Below, piece by piece: positions 1 through 7,939 of a stretch of DNA of 64,000 nt (position 1 is its first letter; each line of letters starts with the position of its first letter). The translations under genes and the position numbers were made by a program. Source of the stretch: Caulobacter sp. (GTDB lineage: Bacteria > Pseudomonadota > Alphaproteobacteria > Caulobacterales > Caulobacteraceae); assembly GCA_016125585.1 (NCBI GenBank), contig WGLL01000005.1:124001-188000 (forward strand), in the 5' to 3' direction. The notes below the pieces were generated by a model. The model saw only the letters and a program-made list of their open reading frames with translations, searched no databases and had not been told where the DNA came from.

Positions 1-1089
1 ATCGACCGAACGCTTCACCTCTGCGGCGAACCAGGCCTCCTGTTTCGGCCCCATCAGGGCCCGCGAGGGATCATTCAGCTTCTTGAGGAATCCGGGCACG
101 TCCGGCTGGCCGTCGGGGCCCATCAGATCGGTCTCCAGCTCCAGCTGCTTGCCGCGCGCGGTCAGCCGGGTCTCGGTCATGATCAGACTGGCGACGTCGC
201 CGAAACGGAAGCTGCGGTTGATGGCTTCCGGCATGGTCCCGGCCGGTTCGCGGATCGGCATCCATTCGAAATAGGCCTTCAGGGCCACCGCCTTGCGCGC
301 CGCCCAGTCGCCCTCGCCGGCCTCGGGATTGTGGTTCTCCGCCCCGTCCTTCCAGCTGTCGTTGGCTGTTTCATGGTCGTCCCAGACTACGATCCAGGGC
401 GCGCGGGCGTGGGCCGCCTGCAGCTGGGGATCGGCCTTGTAGCAGGCGTGACGGCGGCGATAGTCGTCGAGGCTGACGATCTCGTTGACCGGGTCCAGCT
501 TGCGGTGGGCGGCGGCCGGGGAGTCGGCGCCGTACTGGCCGTCGCCCGAGCCGTATTCATAGATGTAGTCGCCCAGGTGCAGCACGGCGTCGACCCGGTC
601 CATCGCGGCGATGGCGCCGTAGGCGTTGAAATAGCCTTGAATGAACAGGGCGCAGCTGGCCACCGCCAGCACCACATCCTCGACCTTGCCGTCGGGCAGG
701 GTGCGGGTCCGGCCGACCGGCGACACCGCCTCGCCAAAGCGGAACTGGTAGAAATAGTCCGTGCCGGGCTTCAGCCCGTCGACGTCGACCTTGACTGTCC
801 AGTCGCGCTCGGCGGCGGCCCCGACCTTCACAAACCGGGTCAGGCCCTCGCGCTCCAGCGCGGCGTCCGTGCCGATGCGCAGCTCGCCCTGGATCTGGCC
901 GCTGTGGCCGGCCGGCGGGGTGACGCGGGTCCAGACGATGACCCGATCCTGCAGCGGATCGCCCGAGGCGACGCCATGGCCGAAGGTGACGGTCGCGTGG
1001 CCCTCATGCGCGGCGGCGGCGCGGGCGGTTCCGGCGGTCGCCGCCCCGATTCCGAGGCCGGCCAATAGACGGCGTCTATCGATATTCAT
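1..1089 (-). CDS. phoD: PhoD-type alkaline phosphatase/phosphodiesterase, Tat-exported, partial (C-terminus beyond the left edge)
   Basis: Secreted metallophosphatase that would release phosphate from phosphoesters in the periplasm. Translating the minus strand from the ATG at 1089 gives an open frame to base 1 (363 codons, no stop), so the 3' end lies outside the window. The N-terminus MNIDRRRLLAGLGIG is a twin-arginine signal ending in an Ala-rich cleavage region. The PhoD N-terminal domain signature GVASGDPLQDRVIVWTR follows, then the metal-site motifs LHLGDYIYEYG and WDDHETANDSWKDG. The gene diverges from the ferritin-like gene at 1171 across about 80 bases. No Pho box was recognised. The family is secure; the substrate is not known. 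Confidence 0.9.
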   Translation of the reverse strand, partial: MNIDRRRLLAGLGIGAATAGTARAAAAHEGHATVTFGHGVASGDPLQDRVIVWTRVTPPAGHSGQIQGELRIGTDAALEREGLTRFVKVGAAAERDWTVKVDVDGLKPGTDYFYQFRFGEAVSPVGRTRTLPDGKVEDVVLAVASCALFIQGYFNAYGAIAAMDRVDAVLHLGDYIYEYGSGDGQYGADSPAAAHRKLDPVNEIVSLDDYRRRHACYKADPQLQAAHARAPWIVVWDDHETANDSWKDGAENHNPEAGEGDWAARKAVALKAYFEWMPIREPAGTMPEAINRSFRFGDVASLIMTETRLTARGKQLELETDLMGPDGQPDVPGFLKKLNDPSRALMGPKQEAWFAAEVKRSVD

Positions 1090-1170
1090 GGAATTCCCCC
1101 TTGGACGACGGCGGCGGTTTCTTGTCTGATGTCCGCTTCTGACACCCATCCGACTACAGGAGTATGACGC

Positions 1171-1482
1171 ATGTCCAGTGAGGACCTCCACGTTCCGCGG
1201 GAAAAGCTCAAGCCCAAGACGCTCAACATGCACTACGCCATCGCTTCGCTGATCGAGGAGCTGGAAGCGGTCGACTGGTACCGTCAGCGGGCCGACGACT
1301 GCGACGACGAGGAACTGCGCAAGATCCTGCTGCACAACGCCCATGAGGAGATCGAGCACGCCGCCATGGCGCTGGAGTGGATTCGCCGCGCCGACAGCGA
1401 GTTCAATGACCAGCTCAAGGAGTATCTGTTCACCGAGGGCTCGATCACCGGCCAGGAAGAAGAGGCCACCGGCAAGGCCTGA
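1171..1482 (+). CDS. Encapsulated ferritin-like protein (EncFtn family), no encapsulin gene nearby
   Basis: Small 103-residue ferroxidase-type protein. It matches the EncFtn family (Rhodospirillum rubrum type) in the two-helix core: EELEAVDWYRQR at residues 29-40 and EEIEHAAMALEWIRR at 59-73. Glu30, Glu60 and His63 sit where the known EncFtn metal ligands (Glu32, Glu62, His65) sit, and Glu29, Glu32, Trp36 and Tyr37 of the ferroxidase and entry sites are also present, all with the same offset of two. Known family members form annular decamers inside encapsulin shells. Here the protein ends GQEEEATGKA without an obvious shell-targeting tail, and no shell gene is visible. An RBS (caggag) lies about 9 bases before the ATG. 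The family call is confident; encapsulation is doubtful. Confidence 0.85.
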   Translation: MSSEDLHVPREKLKPKTLNMHYAIASLIEELEAVDWYRQRADDCDDEELRKILLHNAHEEIEHAAMALEWIRRADSEFNDQLKEYLFTEGSITGQEEEATGKA

Positions 1483-1491
1483 TCCGGCTGC

Positions 1492-1532
1492 CCGGCCCTC
1501 CTCCCCGCGAGGCGTGAGAGGAGGAGGGCCGG
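1492..1532. terminator. Strong hairpin after the EncFtn gene, terminator-like
   Basis: Bases 1492-1504 (CCGGCCCTCCTCC) are the exact reverse complement of 1520-1532, giving a 13-bp stem with a 15-base loop ten bases after the EncFtn stop. There is no T-tract, so it may act in Rho-dependent termination or mRNA 3' end stability rather than as a classical intrinsic terminator. Confidence 0.5.
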
Positions 1533-1605
1533 CGTCCCTCGGGAAACCTGACGGCGGCGTCATGTGTTACAGGTTCCGGGCTTGTATTCACAGGAGGCGG
1601 TTCAG

Positions 1606-2337
1606 GTGCTGCTGGGCATACTCAAACTTGTTCGCAGGATGATCGAGGGATCGGTCATGGCGATCCTGCTGATCGGCATTGTCGCCGTCTTCGGCGTCTC
1701 CGAGACCATCAACAGACTGCTGTCTGATCATGGTGTTTCATCACTGGTTTTCTTGCTGGTGCTTGCGATCGTCCTGGCCGATCTGATCGGCAAGTTCATC
1801 GGCGTGGTCAGCGCCACCTTTCCCGACATCATCCCCAAACTCGATGACGACCATCTGGAGCGCGCCTCCCTGATCGAGCGGCTGCGGCCGGGGCAAACCC
1901 TGGCCCTGCTGTCCGGGGCCTATGCGGCCCGGCTGGCGATGTTCCTGATCATCTTCGCGCTGCTGGGGGCGAGCTACGCCTGGGCGCCCGTCGCGGTGCA
2001 GGAAACCCTGGTCGGCCCGCTGGGGCCCCTGAAGGCGATCGAGCTGTTCCTGCGGGAAGGCGTCGCCGGCTCGGTCGGCTATTTCCTGTTCTTCCTGGGG
2101 CCGGAAAATCTCAAGCCGATCACCGGCGCCATCACCCCCGAGCCGCTGGCGGCCGCCTCCCTCAACGGCGACATCTTTCTGGTGGGCATACGGGTCTATG
2201 GCCTGGCGTTCGTGCTGGCCGTCCTGCGCACCCTGGTCACGCCCATCACCCTTGTCCGGGCGCGGGGCCGCGCGGGCAGGCTGACCCCGCCGGCGGGACC
2301 GTCGCCTGAGCCGGTCGGAGGGCCGGCTCTGGCCTGA
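1606..2337 (+). CDS. Multi-pass membrane protein of unknown function
   Basis: Not recognised. The 243-residue protein has hydrophobic segments consistent with about five membrane spans: near residues 12-30 (AILLIGIVAVFGV), 38-60 (SLVFLLVLAIVLADLIG), 105-125, 145-165 and 190-210. A charged loop with IIPKLDDDHLERASLIERL follows the second span. The start is the GTG at 1606, chosen because a near-perfect Shine-Dalgarno (caggagg, 1591-1597) lies just before it; an in-frame GTG at 1564 lacks one. It follows the EncFtn gene but a strong hairpin and 120 bases separate them, so co-transcription is uncertain. It is convergent with the receptor gene at 2394. Confidence 0.7.
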   Translation: MLLGILKLVRRMIEGSVMAILLIGIVAVFGVSETINRLLSDHGVSSLVFLLVLAIVLADLIGKFIGVVSATFPDIIPKLDDDHLERASLIERLRPGQTLALLSGAYAARLAMFLIIFALLGASYAWAPVAVQETLVGPLGPLKAIELFLREGVAGSVGYFLFFLGPENLKPITGAITPEPLAAASLNGDIFLVGIRVYGLAFVLAVLRTLVTPITLVRARGRAGRLTPPAGPSPEPVGGPALA

Positions 2338-2345
2338 CGCCCCCC

Positions 2346-2373
2346 GGGACGGAAGCGGGTGCGCTTCCGTCCC
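2346..2373. terminator. Hairpin between convergent genes
   Basis: GGGACGGAAGC (2346-2356) and its exact complement at 2363-2373 form an 11-bp stem with a 6-base loop. It sits in the 56-base gap between the stops of the membrane protein gene and the TonB-dependent receptor gene, a typical place for a shared terminator. No T-tract of useful length follows on either strand. Confidence 0.5.
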
Positions 2374-2393
2374 TCTTCGGAACCCGGACCCGT

Positions 2394-4952
2394 CTAGAAC
2401 TTCCAACCGATGCTGGCGCCGAACATCCGCGGCGGCCCGGCGATGAAGGTCGGCAGGCCCAGGCTGTCGCCGGTGTTGCCGGCGTCGATGATGTAGCTTT
2501 CATCGAGCAGGTTGGTGGCGAACAGCTCGAAGGTCACGCCGGTTCCGGCCGGGCTGAAGGAGCCCCGCAGGTTCAGGAGGCCATAGGCGCCCTGTTTCTC
2601 GTCCTGGATATTGTCGGCGACGAAGGCGGCGGGCGGCTGCTGGAAGACCGAGCGGTCGTTGTTGTCGTCAAAGAACACTTCCGACTGCCAGGTGTAGCTG
2701 GGCCGAATGTCGAAGCGTCCGCCGATGGCGTCGAATTTCCACGATGCGCCCAGCGACAGGCTTTGGTCCGGCGACAGGCGGAACTGGTTGCCGTCATAGG
2801 CCCCGCCGTCGAAGCGGGCGTGGCTGTAGGCATAGGTGGCGTAGATATCGAGACCGCTGGCGGCCCGCCATTCCAGCTGACCCTCGAAGCCATAGGCCTT
2901 GGCCGCGCCGGCGTTGGCGATGGTGAACACCACACCGTCCTGGATGACCGTCTGGAAGTCCTTGTAGTCGTAGTAGTAGATCGCCCCGTCGAGCCGCAGG
3001 CGGCCGCCCAGCAGCGCCGACTTGGCGCCGACCTCGTAGCTGTCGACGGTTTCGGCGTTGATGGCGTCGAAGCGCGGGGCGCCCCCGGGTGTGGTCGGGG
3101 CGCCGGTGGCGAGGATTTCCGGACGACGGCCGCGGGCGTAGCTGGCGTAGAGGTTCAGGTCATCATAGACCTCGTAGCGTCCGACCAGACGCCAGGTGAA
3201 GCTGGAGTCGTCATGGCTGCGGACCGTCCGGTCGCCGTTGTTGGCGGTCGGCTGGAAGGTCAGGCCGAAGTTGGGCAGGAAGGCCTCGGGGATCGACTGC
3301 ACGGCCGGGCTCTGCAGGGCGCCCAGGATGGCGTTGGCCTGGCCGACCGCCAGGGGATCGCCGCTGGCGGCCAGTTGCGCGGCCCCGATCAGTCCGCCCA
3401 GAACGCTGCGTCCGCCGATGGTGTAGGAGCGGAAGCCGGTGTCCTTGCCGTCGGTGGTGTAGCGCAGTCCGGCCGAGAGTTCGAAGCGGTCGGTGACGGC
3501 GAAAGTGCCGTCGACGAACAGGTCCCAGGCCGTCAGGTCGCTGGTCGTCTGCACCGCCTCCACATGGTCGCCGCGCAGGTTGGCGGCGATCGCCTGGGCC
3601 TGGGGCCCGGTCAGCAGGATGTTGCCGTTGCTGGTCGCCGCGACCACGCCCTGGACCAGGGCGCCGGTGAAGGCGGTGTTGCCGAAATAGGCCAGGGGGG
3701 CGGGGGTGTCCGCCGGCAGGCCGGAGCCCGCCGCCGAGGCGTTCAGCTGTCCGGTCAGGTCGGCCAGGCCGACCCGTTCGTCGAACTGCAGCGGAATGAA
3801 CTGGTCGCTCTCGTTCTTGAACCAGGAGGCGCCGACAAAGCCCTTGAAGCGGCCGCCGCCGTCGTAGTTGAGGCGCAGTTCCTGGCTCCACTGCTTGTCC
3901 TGGGCGTCGTTCAGGCCGGTCAGCAGCGGCAGCGACAGGCCGTCTGCGTCGAAGGACTCCTGGCTGTCGAACTCGCGGTAGGCGGTGATGCTGCTGATGG
4001 TGAAGGCGTCGGTCATGTCCCAGCTGGCCAGCAGGGTCGCGCCCTTGACGGTGCGATTGACGCCCAGCGGTCCGCCGATGAAGCCGGCCGGCTCGGTCAG
4101 GGCCGCGCCGTCGCGCACCCCCGTGCCGGCGAGAACCTGACCGGTCACCGGGTCGGTCGCCTTGTAGCGCAGGGATTTGAAGGCGGTGCCGGCGGCCTCG
4201 TCCTTCTGCCAGTTGACAAGCAGTTCGCTGTGGAAGGCGTCGGAGGGCTCGAAGGTCGCGGCAAACCGCAGCGCCCGGGTGTCGGTCGACTGGAAGTCAT
4301 CGCCGCCGAGCAGGTTCTCGACATAGCCGTCGCGCTGGCGCAGGCGGCCGGACATCCGCACCGCGAAGCTGTCGCTCAGCGGCACATTGATCATGCCGTC
4401 CAGCTGGCGAAGGTTGTAGTTGCCGGCCCCGGCCTTGAAGTCGGCGGCGAATCCGCCGGTCCGGGCCTTGGCCTGGATCACATTGACCGCGCCGATCAGG
4501 GCGCCGCGCCCATAGAGGGTCGACTGCGGGCCCTTGGCGACTTCCACCCGCTCCAGATCGAACAGCTCGACATAGGAGCCCTGGGCCTTGGAGATCGACA
4601 CCCCGTCCTGGAACACCGAGACCCGGGCTTCGGAGAAACTGTCGGTGGAATCGGAGGTGATGCCGCGCATCACAAAGCCCGGATTGTTCGGCGACTGGTC
4701 CTGGACCTCGAAACCGGGGGTGAACAGCGCCAGGTCGGCGAAGTCGGCGACGCCCAGCGACTCCAGCCGCTGGCCGCTGTAGGCGGTCAGGGAGATCGGC
4801 ACATCGACCGCCGCCTGCTCACGCTTCTGGGCGGTGACAATGACCTCCTCGACCGTCTGGTCGCCGCCCGGATCCTGGGCGTAGGCGGTCGTGGCGAACA
4901 GGGTGGAAAGACCCGCTGCGGCGAGCAGCAGGCTGCGGTAGGACGGCGCCAT
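2394..4952 (-). CDS. TonB-dependent outer-membrane receptor
   Basis: Outer-membrane active transporter of the Caulobacterales/sphingomonad type, 852 residues. The N-terminus has a signal peptide cleaved after TTAYAQ, then a TonB-box-like stretch VEEVIVTAQKREQ and a plug domain from about residue 40 to 160 (VPISLTAYSG, FVMRGITSD, GPQSTLYGRGALIGAVNVI). The rest is a 22-strand-type barrel with many aromatic and Gly-rich strands, ending in the usual terminal aromatic (IGWKF). The substrate cannot be read from sequence; neither a siderophore-uptake partner nor a carbohydrate enzyme lies beside it. A short dyad at 5006-5018 in the divergent upstream region could be its operator. Confidence 0.9.
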   Translation of the reverse strand: MAPSYRSLLLAAAGLSTLFATTAYAQDPGGDQTVEEVIVTAQKREQAAVDVPISLTAYSGQRLESLGVADFADLALFTPGFEVQDQSPNNPGFVMRGITSDSTDSFSEARVSVFQDGVSISKAQGSYVELFDLERVEVAKGPQSTLYGRGALIGAVNVIQAKARTGGFAADFKAGAGNYNLRQLDGMINVPLSDSFAVRMSGRLRQRDGYVENLLGGDDFQSTDTRALRFAATFEPSDAFHSELLVNWQKDEAAGTAFKSLRYKATDPVTGQVLAGTGVRDGAALTEPAGFIGGPLGVNRTVKGATLLASWDMTDAFTISSITAYREFDSQESFDADGLSLPLLTGLNDAQDKQWSQELRLNYDGGGRFKGFVGASWFKNESDQFIPLQFDERVGLADLTGQLNASAAGSGLPADTPAPLAYFGNTAFTGALVQGVVAATSNGNILLTGPQAQAIAANLRGDHVEAVQTTSDLTAWDLFVDGTFAVTDRFELSAGLRYTTDGKDTGFRSYTIGGRSVLGGLIGAAQLAASGDPLAVGQANAILGALQSPAVQSIPEAFLPNFGLTFQPTANNGDRTVRSHDDSSFTWRLVGRYEVYDDLNLYASYARGRRPEILATGAPTTPGGAPRFDAINAETVDSYEVGAKSALLGGRLRLDGAIYYYDYKDFQTVIQDGVVFTIANAGAAKAYGFEGQLEWRAASGLDIYATYAYSHARFDGGAYDGNQFRLSPDQSLSLGASWKFDAIGGRFDIRPSYTWQSEVFFDDNNDRSVFQQPPAAFVADNIQDEKQGAYGLLNLRGSFSPAGTGVTFELFATNLLDESYIIDAGNTGDSLGLPTFIAGPPRMFGASIGWKF

Positions 4953-5005
4953 AGTTCGTATCCCCTCGAACCTGAACAGTGATTACCTGCGGCTAGGGCC
5001 TGGCT

Positions 5006-5018
5006 GTGACGTTGTCAC
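5006..5018. promoter_or_regulatory. Short dyad GTGAC-N3-GTCAC upstream of the TonB-dependent receptor
   Basis: GTGAC at 5006-5010 and GTCAC at 5014-5018 form a perfect 5-bp dyad with a 3-base centre in the divergent region between the receptor gene (start 4952) and the pseudouridine synthase gene. The symmetry is seen; the regulator is unknown. Dyads of this size occur by chance, so this is tentative. Confidence 0.25.
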
Positions 5019-5146
5019 GACGAATTCGCTGGATCGTGAGAATAAAAGGGATTGCGGCGACTCCCACCCACCCTTTCCCGTCCGCGCGACGAGGTTTCGA
5101 CCCCTGATCGACCCGCGAACGGTTGCACTTGGCGCGCGGGCGGTCG

Positions 5147-6235
5147 ATGGACGGGAGAACGCCTGCCGGCGACCGGAGTCCCTTTGACCGCATGGATGAT
5201 CCCATCGACGACCTGACCGGGTTCGACCCCGAAGCGCTCGACGGCGATGACGGCGATGAGGCCGGGCTCGCGGGGCCCGACCTGCGGCGGGTTGAGATCA
5301 CGCCCGAGGAGGCCGGCGGACGGCTGGACAAGACCCTCGCCGACCGCCTGCCGCTGCTGTCGCGCGGTCGGGTGCAGGCCCTGCTGGCCACGGGTCAGAT
5401 CACCCGCGACGGCCGACCGGTGTCGGACGCCTCGTCGAAGGCCGCCGCCGGTGTCTATGAGGTTCTGGTGCCGGCCCCGACTGCGGCGACGCCCCTGCCG
5501 GAAGCCATCCCCCTGGACGTCCTGTTCGAGGACCAGCATCTGATCGTCATCAACAAGCCTGCCGGCATGGCGGCTCATCCCGCCCCGGGGACCGAGAGCG
5601 GTACCCTGGTCAACGCCCTGCTGCATCACTGCGGCGACAGCCTGTCGGGCATAGGCGGCGTGCTGCGGCCGGGGATCGTCCACCGGCTGGACAAGGAGAC
5701 CACCGGGGTCATGGTGGCGGCCAAGACCGACGCCGCCCACGCCGGTCTGTCGGCGCTGTTCGCCCGACACGATATCGACCGCGCCTATATCGCCTTCGTG
5801 CGCGGCGCGCCGCGGCCCCGCAAGGGAACCATCGAGGGGCGCATCGGCCGCAGTCATCATGACCGCAAGAAGATGGCAGTCCTGCGCACCGGCGGCCGCG
5901 AGGCGACGACCCACTACGAGGTGCAGCACGTCTATGGACCCGCCGACAAGCCTATGGCGTCAAAGGTGCTTTGCCAGCTGGAAACCGGCCGCACCCACCA
6001 GATCCGCGTGCATCTGTCGAGCAAGGGCCACCCCTGCCTCGGCGACCCCGTCTATGGCTCCAGCGCCCCGGCCACGGCGGTGCGCCAGGTCATCGCCGAC
6101 GCCGGTCTGCGGCGTCAGGCCCTGCATGCGGCGGTGCTGGGCTTTGTGCATCCGGTGACCGGCGAGAAGCTGCGCTTCAAGACCCCGTTGCCCGCCGATC
6201 TGCAGGCCCTGGAAGAGGGACTGGCCGGGCTCTGA
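5147..6235 (+). CDS. rluD: RluA/RluD-family 23S rRNA pseudouridine synthase
   Basis: Converts uridines of the large-subunit rRNA to pseudouridine. After an acidic N-terminal stretch comes an S4 RNA-binding domain (GGRLDKTLADRLPLLSRGRVQ) and the RluA catalytic domain with INKPAGMAAHP, GTLVNALLHH and the active-site motif IVHRLDKETTGVMV, in which the Asp is the nucleophile. LETGRTHQIRVHL near the C-terminus is also typical. The start is uncertain: ATG 5147 is used, ATG 5192 has a possible GGAG 13 bases upstream, and TTG 5123 is also in frame. A pseudouridine synthase next to rpoH is, as I recall, also found in Caulobacter crescentus. The RluD subtype is inferred. Confidence 0.9.
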   Translation: MDGRTPAGDRSPFDRMDDPIDDLTGFDPEALDGDDGDEAGLAGPDLRRVEITPEEAGGRLDKTLADRLPLLSRGRVQALLATGQITRDGRPVSDASSKAAAGVYEVLVPAPTAATPLPEAIPLDVLFEDQHLIVINKPAGMAAHPAPGTESGTLVNALLHHCGDSLSGIGGVLRPGIVHRLDKETTGVMVAAKTDAAHAGLSALFARHDIDRAYIAFVRGAPRPRKGTIEGRIGRSHHDRKKMAVLRTGGREATTHYEVQHVYGPADKPMASKVLCQLETGRTHQIRVHLSSKGHPCLGDPVYGSSAPATAVRQVIADAGLRRQALHAAVLGFVHPVTGEKLRFKTPLPADLQALEEGLAGL

Positions 6236-6341
6236 GAGCCGCCCCACCGCATCTTTTCTAACAACCCACCCAGGGCTTTTCGATACCCGAGCGCGGCGCT
6301 CAGGATTACAAATCGCTCATGGCCTTCAAGAGGCCCGATTG

Positions 6342-6379
6342 GGTTCCTATGTAGGAACCTCAACAGGGGGCGGGCGGTT
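6342..6379 (+). promoter_or_regulatory. Perfect dyad and possible EcfG-type promoter upstream of rpoH
   Basis: GGTTCCTA (6342-6349) and TAGGAACC (6352-6359) form a perfect 8-bp dyad around TG, 70 bases before the rpoH start. The right arm also supplies GGAAC (6354-6358), followed after 17 bases by GGTT (6376-6379). This resembles the alphaproteobacterial general-stress sigma (EcfG/SigT) promoter GGAAC-N16-17-CGTT with one mismatch. The sequence is direct observation; operator or promoter function is inference. Confidence 0.4.
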
Positions 6380-6428
6380 CATGCCTGATGAGGGTGAACC
6401 CCGAGCGCCTGCCGAGAAGGGGAAGATA

Positions 6429-7313
6429 ATGGCAAATGCAATTTCGGTGATGTCGCCCGATGGCGGCCTGTCCCGATACCTCAGCGAGATTCGCAAGTTC
6501 CCGATGCTGGCGCGGGACGAGGAATTCATGCTGGCCAAGCGCTGGAAGGAACATGAAGACCCCGAGGCCGCGCACCGGATGGTCACCAGCCATCTGCGCC
6601 TCGTCGCCAAGATCGCCATGGGCTACCGCGGCTACGGCCTGCCCATCGGCGAGGTGATCAGCGAGGGCAATGTCGGCCTGATGCAGGCGGTCAAGAAGTT
6701 CGAACCCGACAAGGGCTTCCGCCTGGCCACCTACGCCATGTGGTGGATTCGCGCCTCGATCCAGGAATACATCCTGCGCAGCTGGTCGCTCGTGAAGATG
6801 GGCACCACGGCGGCGCAGAAGAAGCTGTTCTTCAACCTGCGCAAGGCCAAGAGCCAGATCAGCGCCTTCGAGGACGGCGACCTGCTGCCCGAACATGTCG
6901 CCTCGATCGCCACCAAGCTGGGGGTGAATGAGGACGAGGTGGTGTCGATGAACCGCCGGCTGTCCGGCCCCGACGCCTCGCTGAACGCCCCGATGCGGGT
7001 CGACGGCGACGCCGAATGGCAGGACTGGCTGTCCGATGACGCCCAGGTCAGCCAGGAATCCGAACTGGCCGAGAGCGAGGAGAAGTCGCTCCGCATGGGT
7101 CTGCTGGAAGAAGCGATGTCGGAACTGTCCGACCGCGAGCGACACATCATGACCGAGCGCCGCCTGCGCGACGATCCCACCACCCTCGAGGAACTGGCCG
7201 CCCAGTACGGCGTCAGCCGCGAGCGGGTCCGCCAGATCGAGGTGCGCGCCTTCGAAAAGCTGCAGAAGGCGATGCAGGCGGCTGCCCGCGAGCGCAATCT
7301 CGTCAACGACTGA
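6429..7313 (+). CDS. rpoH: Heat-shock sigma factor RpoH (sigma-32)
   Basis: Directs RNA polymerase to heat-shock promoters. The 294-residue protein has region 2 with [20 protein letters not shown], the core-binding [20 protein letters not shown], and [20 protein letters not shown] for -10 recognition. The RpoH-box region ([15 protein letters not shown]) follows, and region 4.2 ends with [20 protein letters not shown]. The ATG at 6429 is chosen over an upstream in-frame start at 6339 because AAGGGGAAG precedes it by two bases and family members begin with a similar short sequence before [13 protein letters not shown]. The upstream dyad may regulate it. Confidence in identity is very high. Confidence 0.97.
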   Translation: MANAISVMSPDGGLSRYLSEIRKFPMLARDEEFMLAKRWKEHEDPEAAHRMVTSHLRLVAKIAMGYRGYGLPIGEVISEGNVGLMQAVKKFEPDKGFRLATYAMWWIRASIQEYILRSWSLVKMGTTAAQKKLFFNLRKAKSQISAFEDGDLLPEHVASIATKLGVNEDEVVSMNRRLSGPDASLNAPMRVDGDAEWQDWLSDDAQVSQESELAESEEKSLRMGLLEEAMSELSDRERHIMTERRLRDDPTTLEELAAQYGVSRERVRQIEVRAFEKLQKAMQAAARERNLVND

Positions 7314-7366
7314 AGAACGGGGCCGGCTGTCCCGCAAGGGGCGGCCGGCCGACAGGCGGCCCGCCC

Positions 7367-7789
7367 TCAGTTTTCGATGGTGAACCCCGGCGGCGCTCCG
7401 GTCTCATAGTGGTCGGGGTGGTACATGTCCATGATGATCACGCTCCGGGCCGGGCTGGCCCCGGGGCAGCGAACGTCATAGGCATCGACGATCGACCCAT
7501 AGAGGCCGGGACCCAGGTTGCCGCTCCGCTCGAACACCGGCGGCCGGCCATCCGAGCAGCGAAGGCGGCGCAGGTAGGCTTGCTGGCCGGCCGGCATGTT
7601 CACGCGGACGGGGTTCGCTTCGCTGCCCAGCGGATGGGCCGCCGCCGCCCTGGCCCGGCGGGCGACCTCGGCGGAAGAGACCCGCCCGCCCGAGAACAGC
7701 TCCATGCCGTCCGAAGGCGCCGTGCTTGCGCAGGCTCCGAGCAGCAGGAGGCCGATTGTAACAAGCGCCGCTTTGCCGTGACGATGCAT
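7367..7789 (-). CDS. Small lipoprotein of unknown function
   Basis: 140 residues. The N-terminus MHRHGKAALVTIGLLLLGAC is a lipoprotein signal with a lipobox LLGAC, so the mature protein would be anchored through Cys20. The remainder holds NPVRVNMPAGQQAYLRRLRC and VVDAYDVRCPG-like stretches with two further Cys that could form a disulfide; a short HPDHYETGAPPGF segment is near the end. The start at 7789 is preceded by GGGAGGATC, a good RBS, whereas the longer frame to 7840 has none. It is convergent with rpoH. No family is recognised. Confidence 0.75.
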   Translation of the reverse strand: MHRHGKAALVTIGLLLLGACASTAPSDGMELFSGGRVSSAEVARRARAAAAHPLGSEANPVRVNMPAGQQAYLRRLRCSDGRPPVFERSGNLGPGLYGSIVDAYDVRCPGASPARSVIIMDMYHPDHYETGAPPGFTIEN

Positions 7790-7939
7790 GGCAGATCCTC
7801 CCCTTTCCTCAACCTGAACAGGAAAACGGGCGGGAGGCAAGCAAAATTTTACGAACGTAAGCTAACTGGCCGTCGATGACATGGCATCCTGGTGTGACCG
7901 CGGCGCGGCGCGCCAGCCAGTGATGGCCGGCGGCCCCGT

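Noticed and set aside
2763..4982. 739-codon plus-strand open frame opposite the TonB-dependent receptor
   Set aside because: Composition is low-complexity Gly/Ala/Val/Gln without domain motifs; it is the antisense shadow of a well-supported receptor gene in high-GC DNA.
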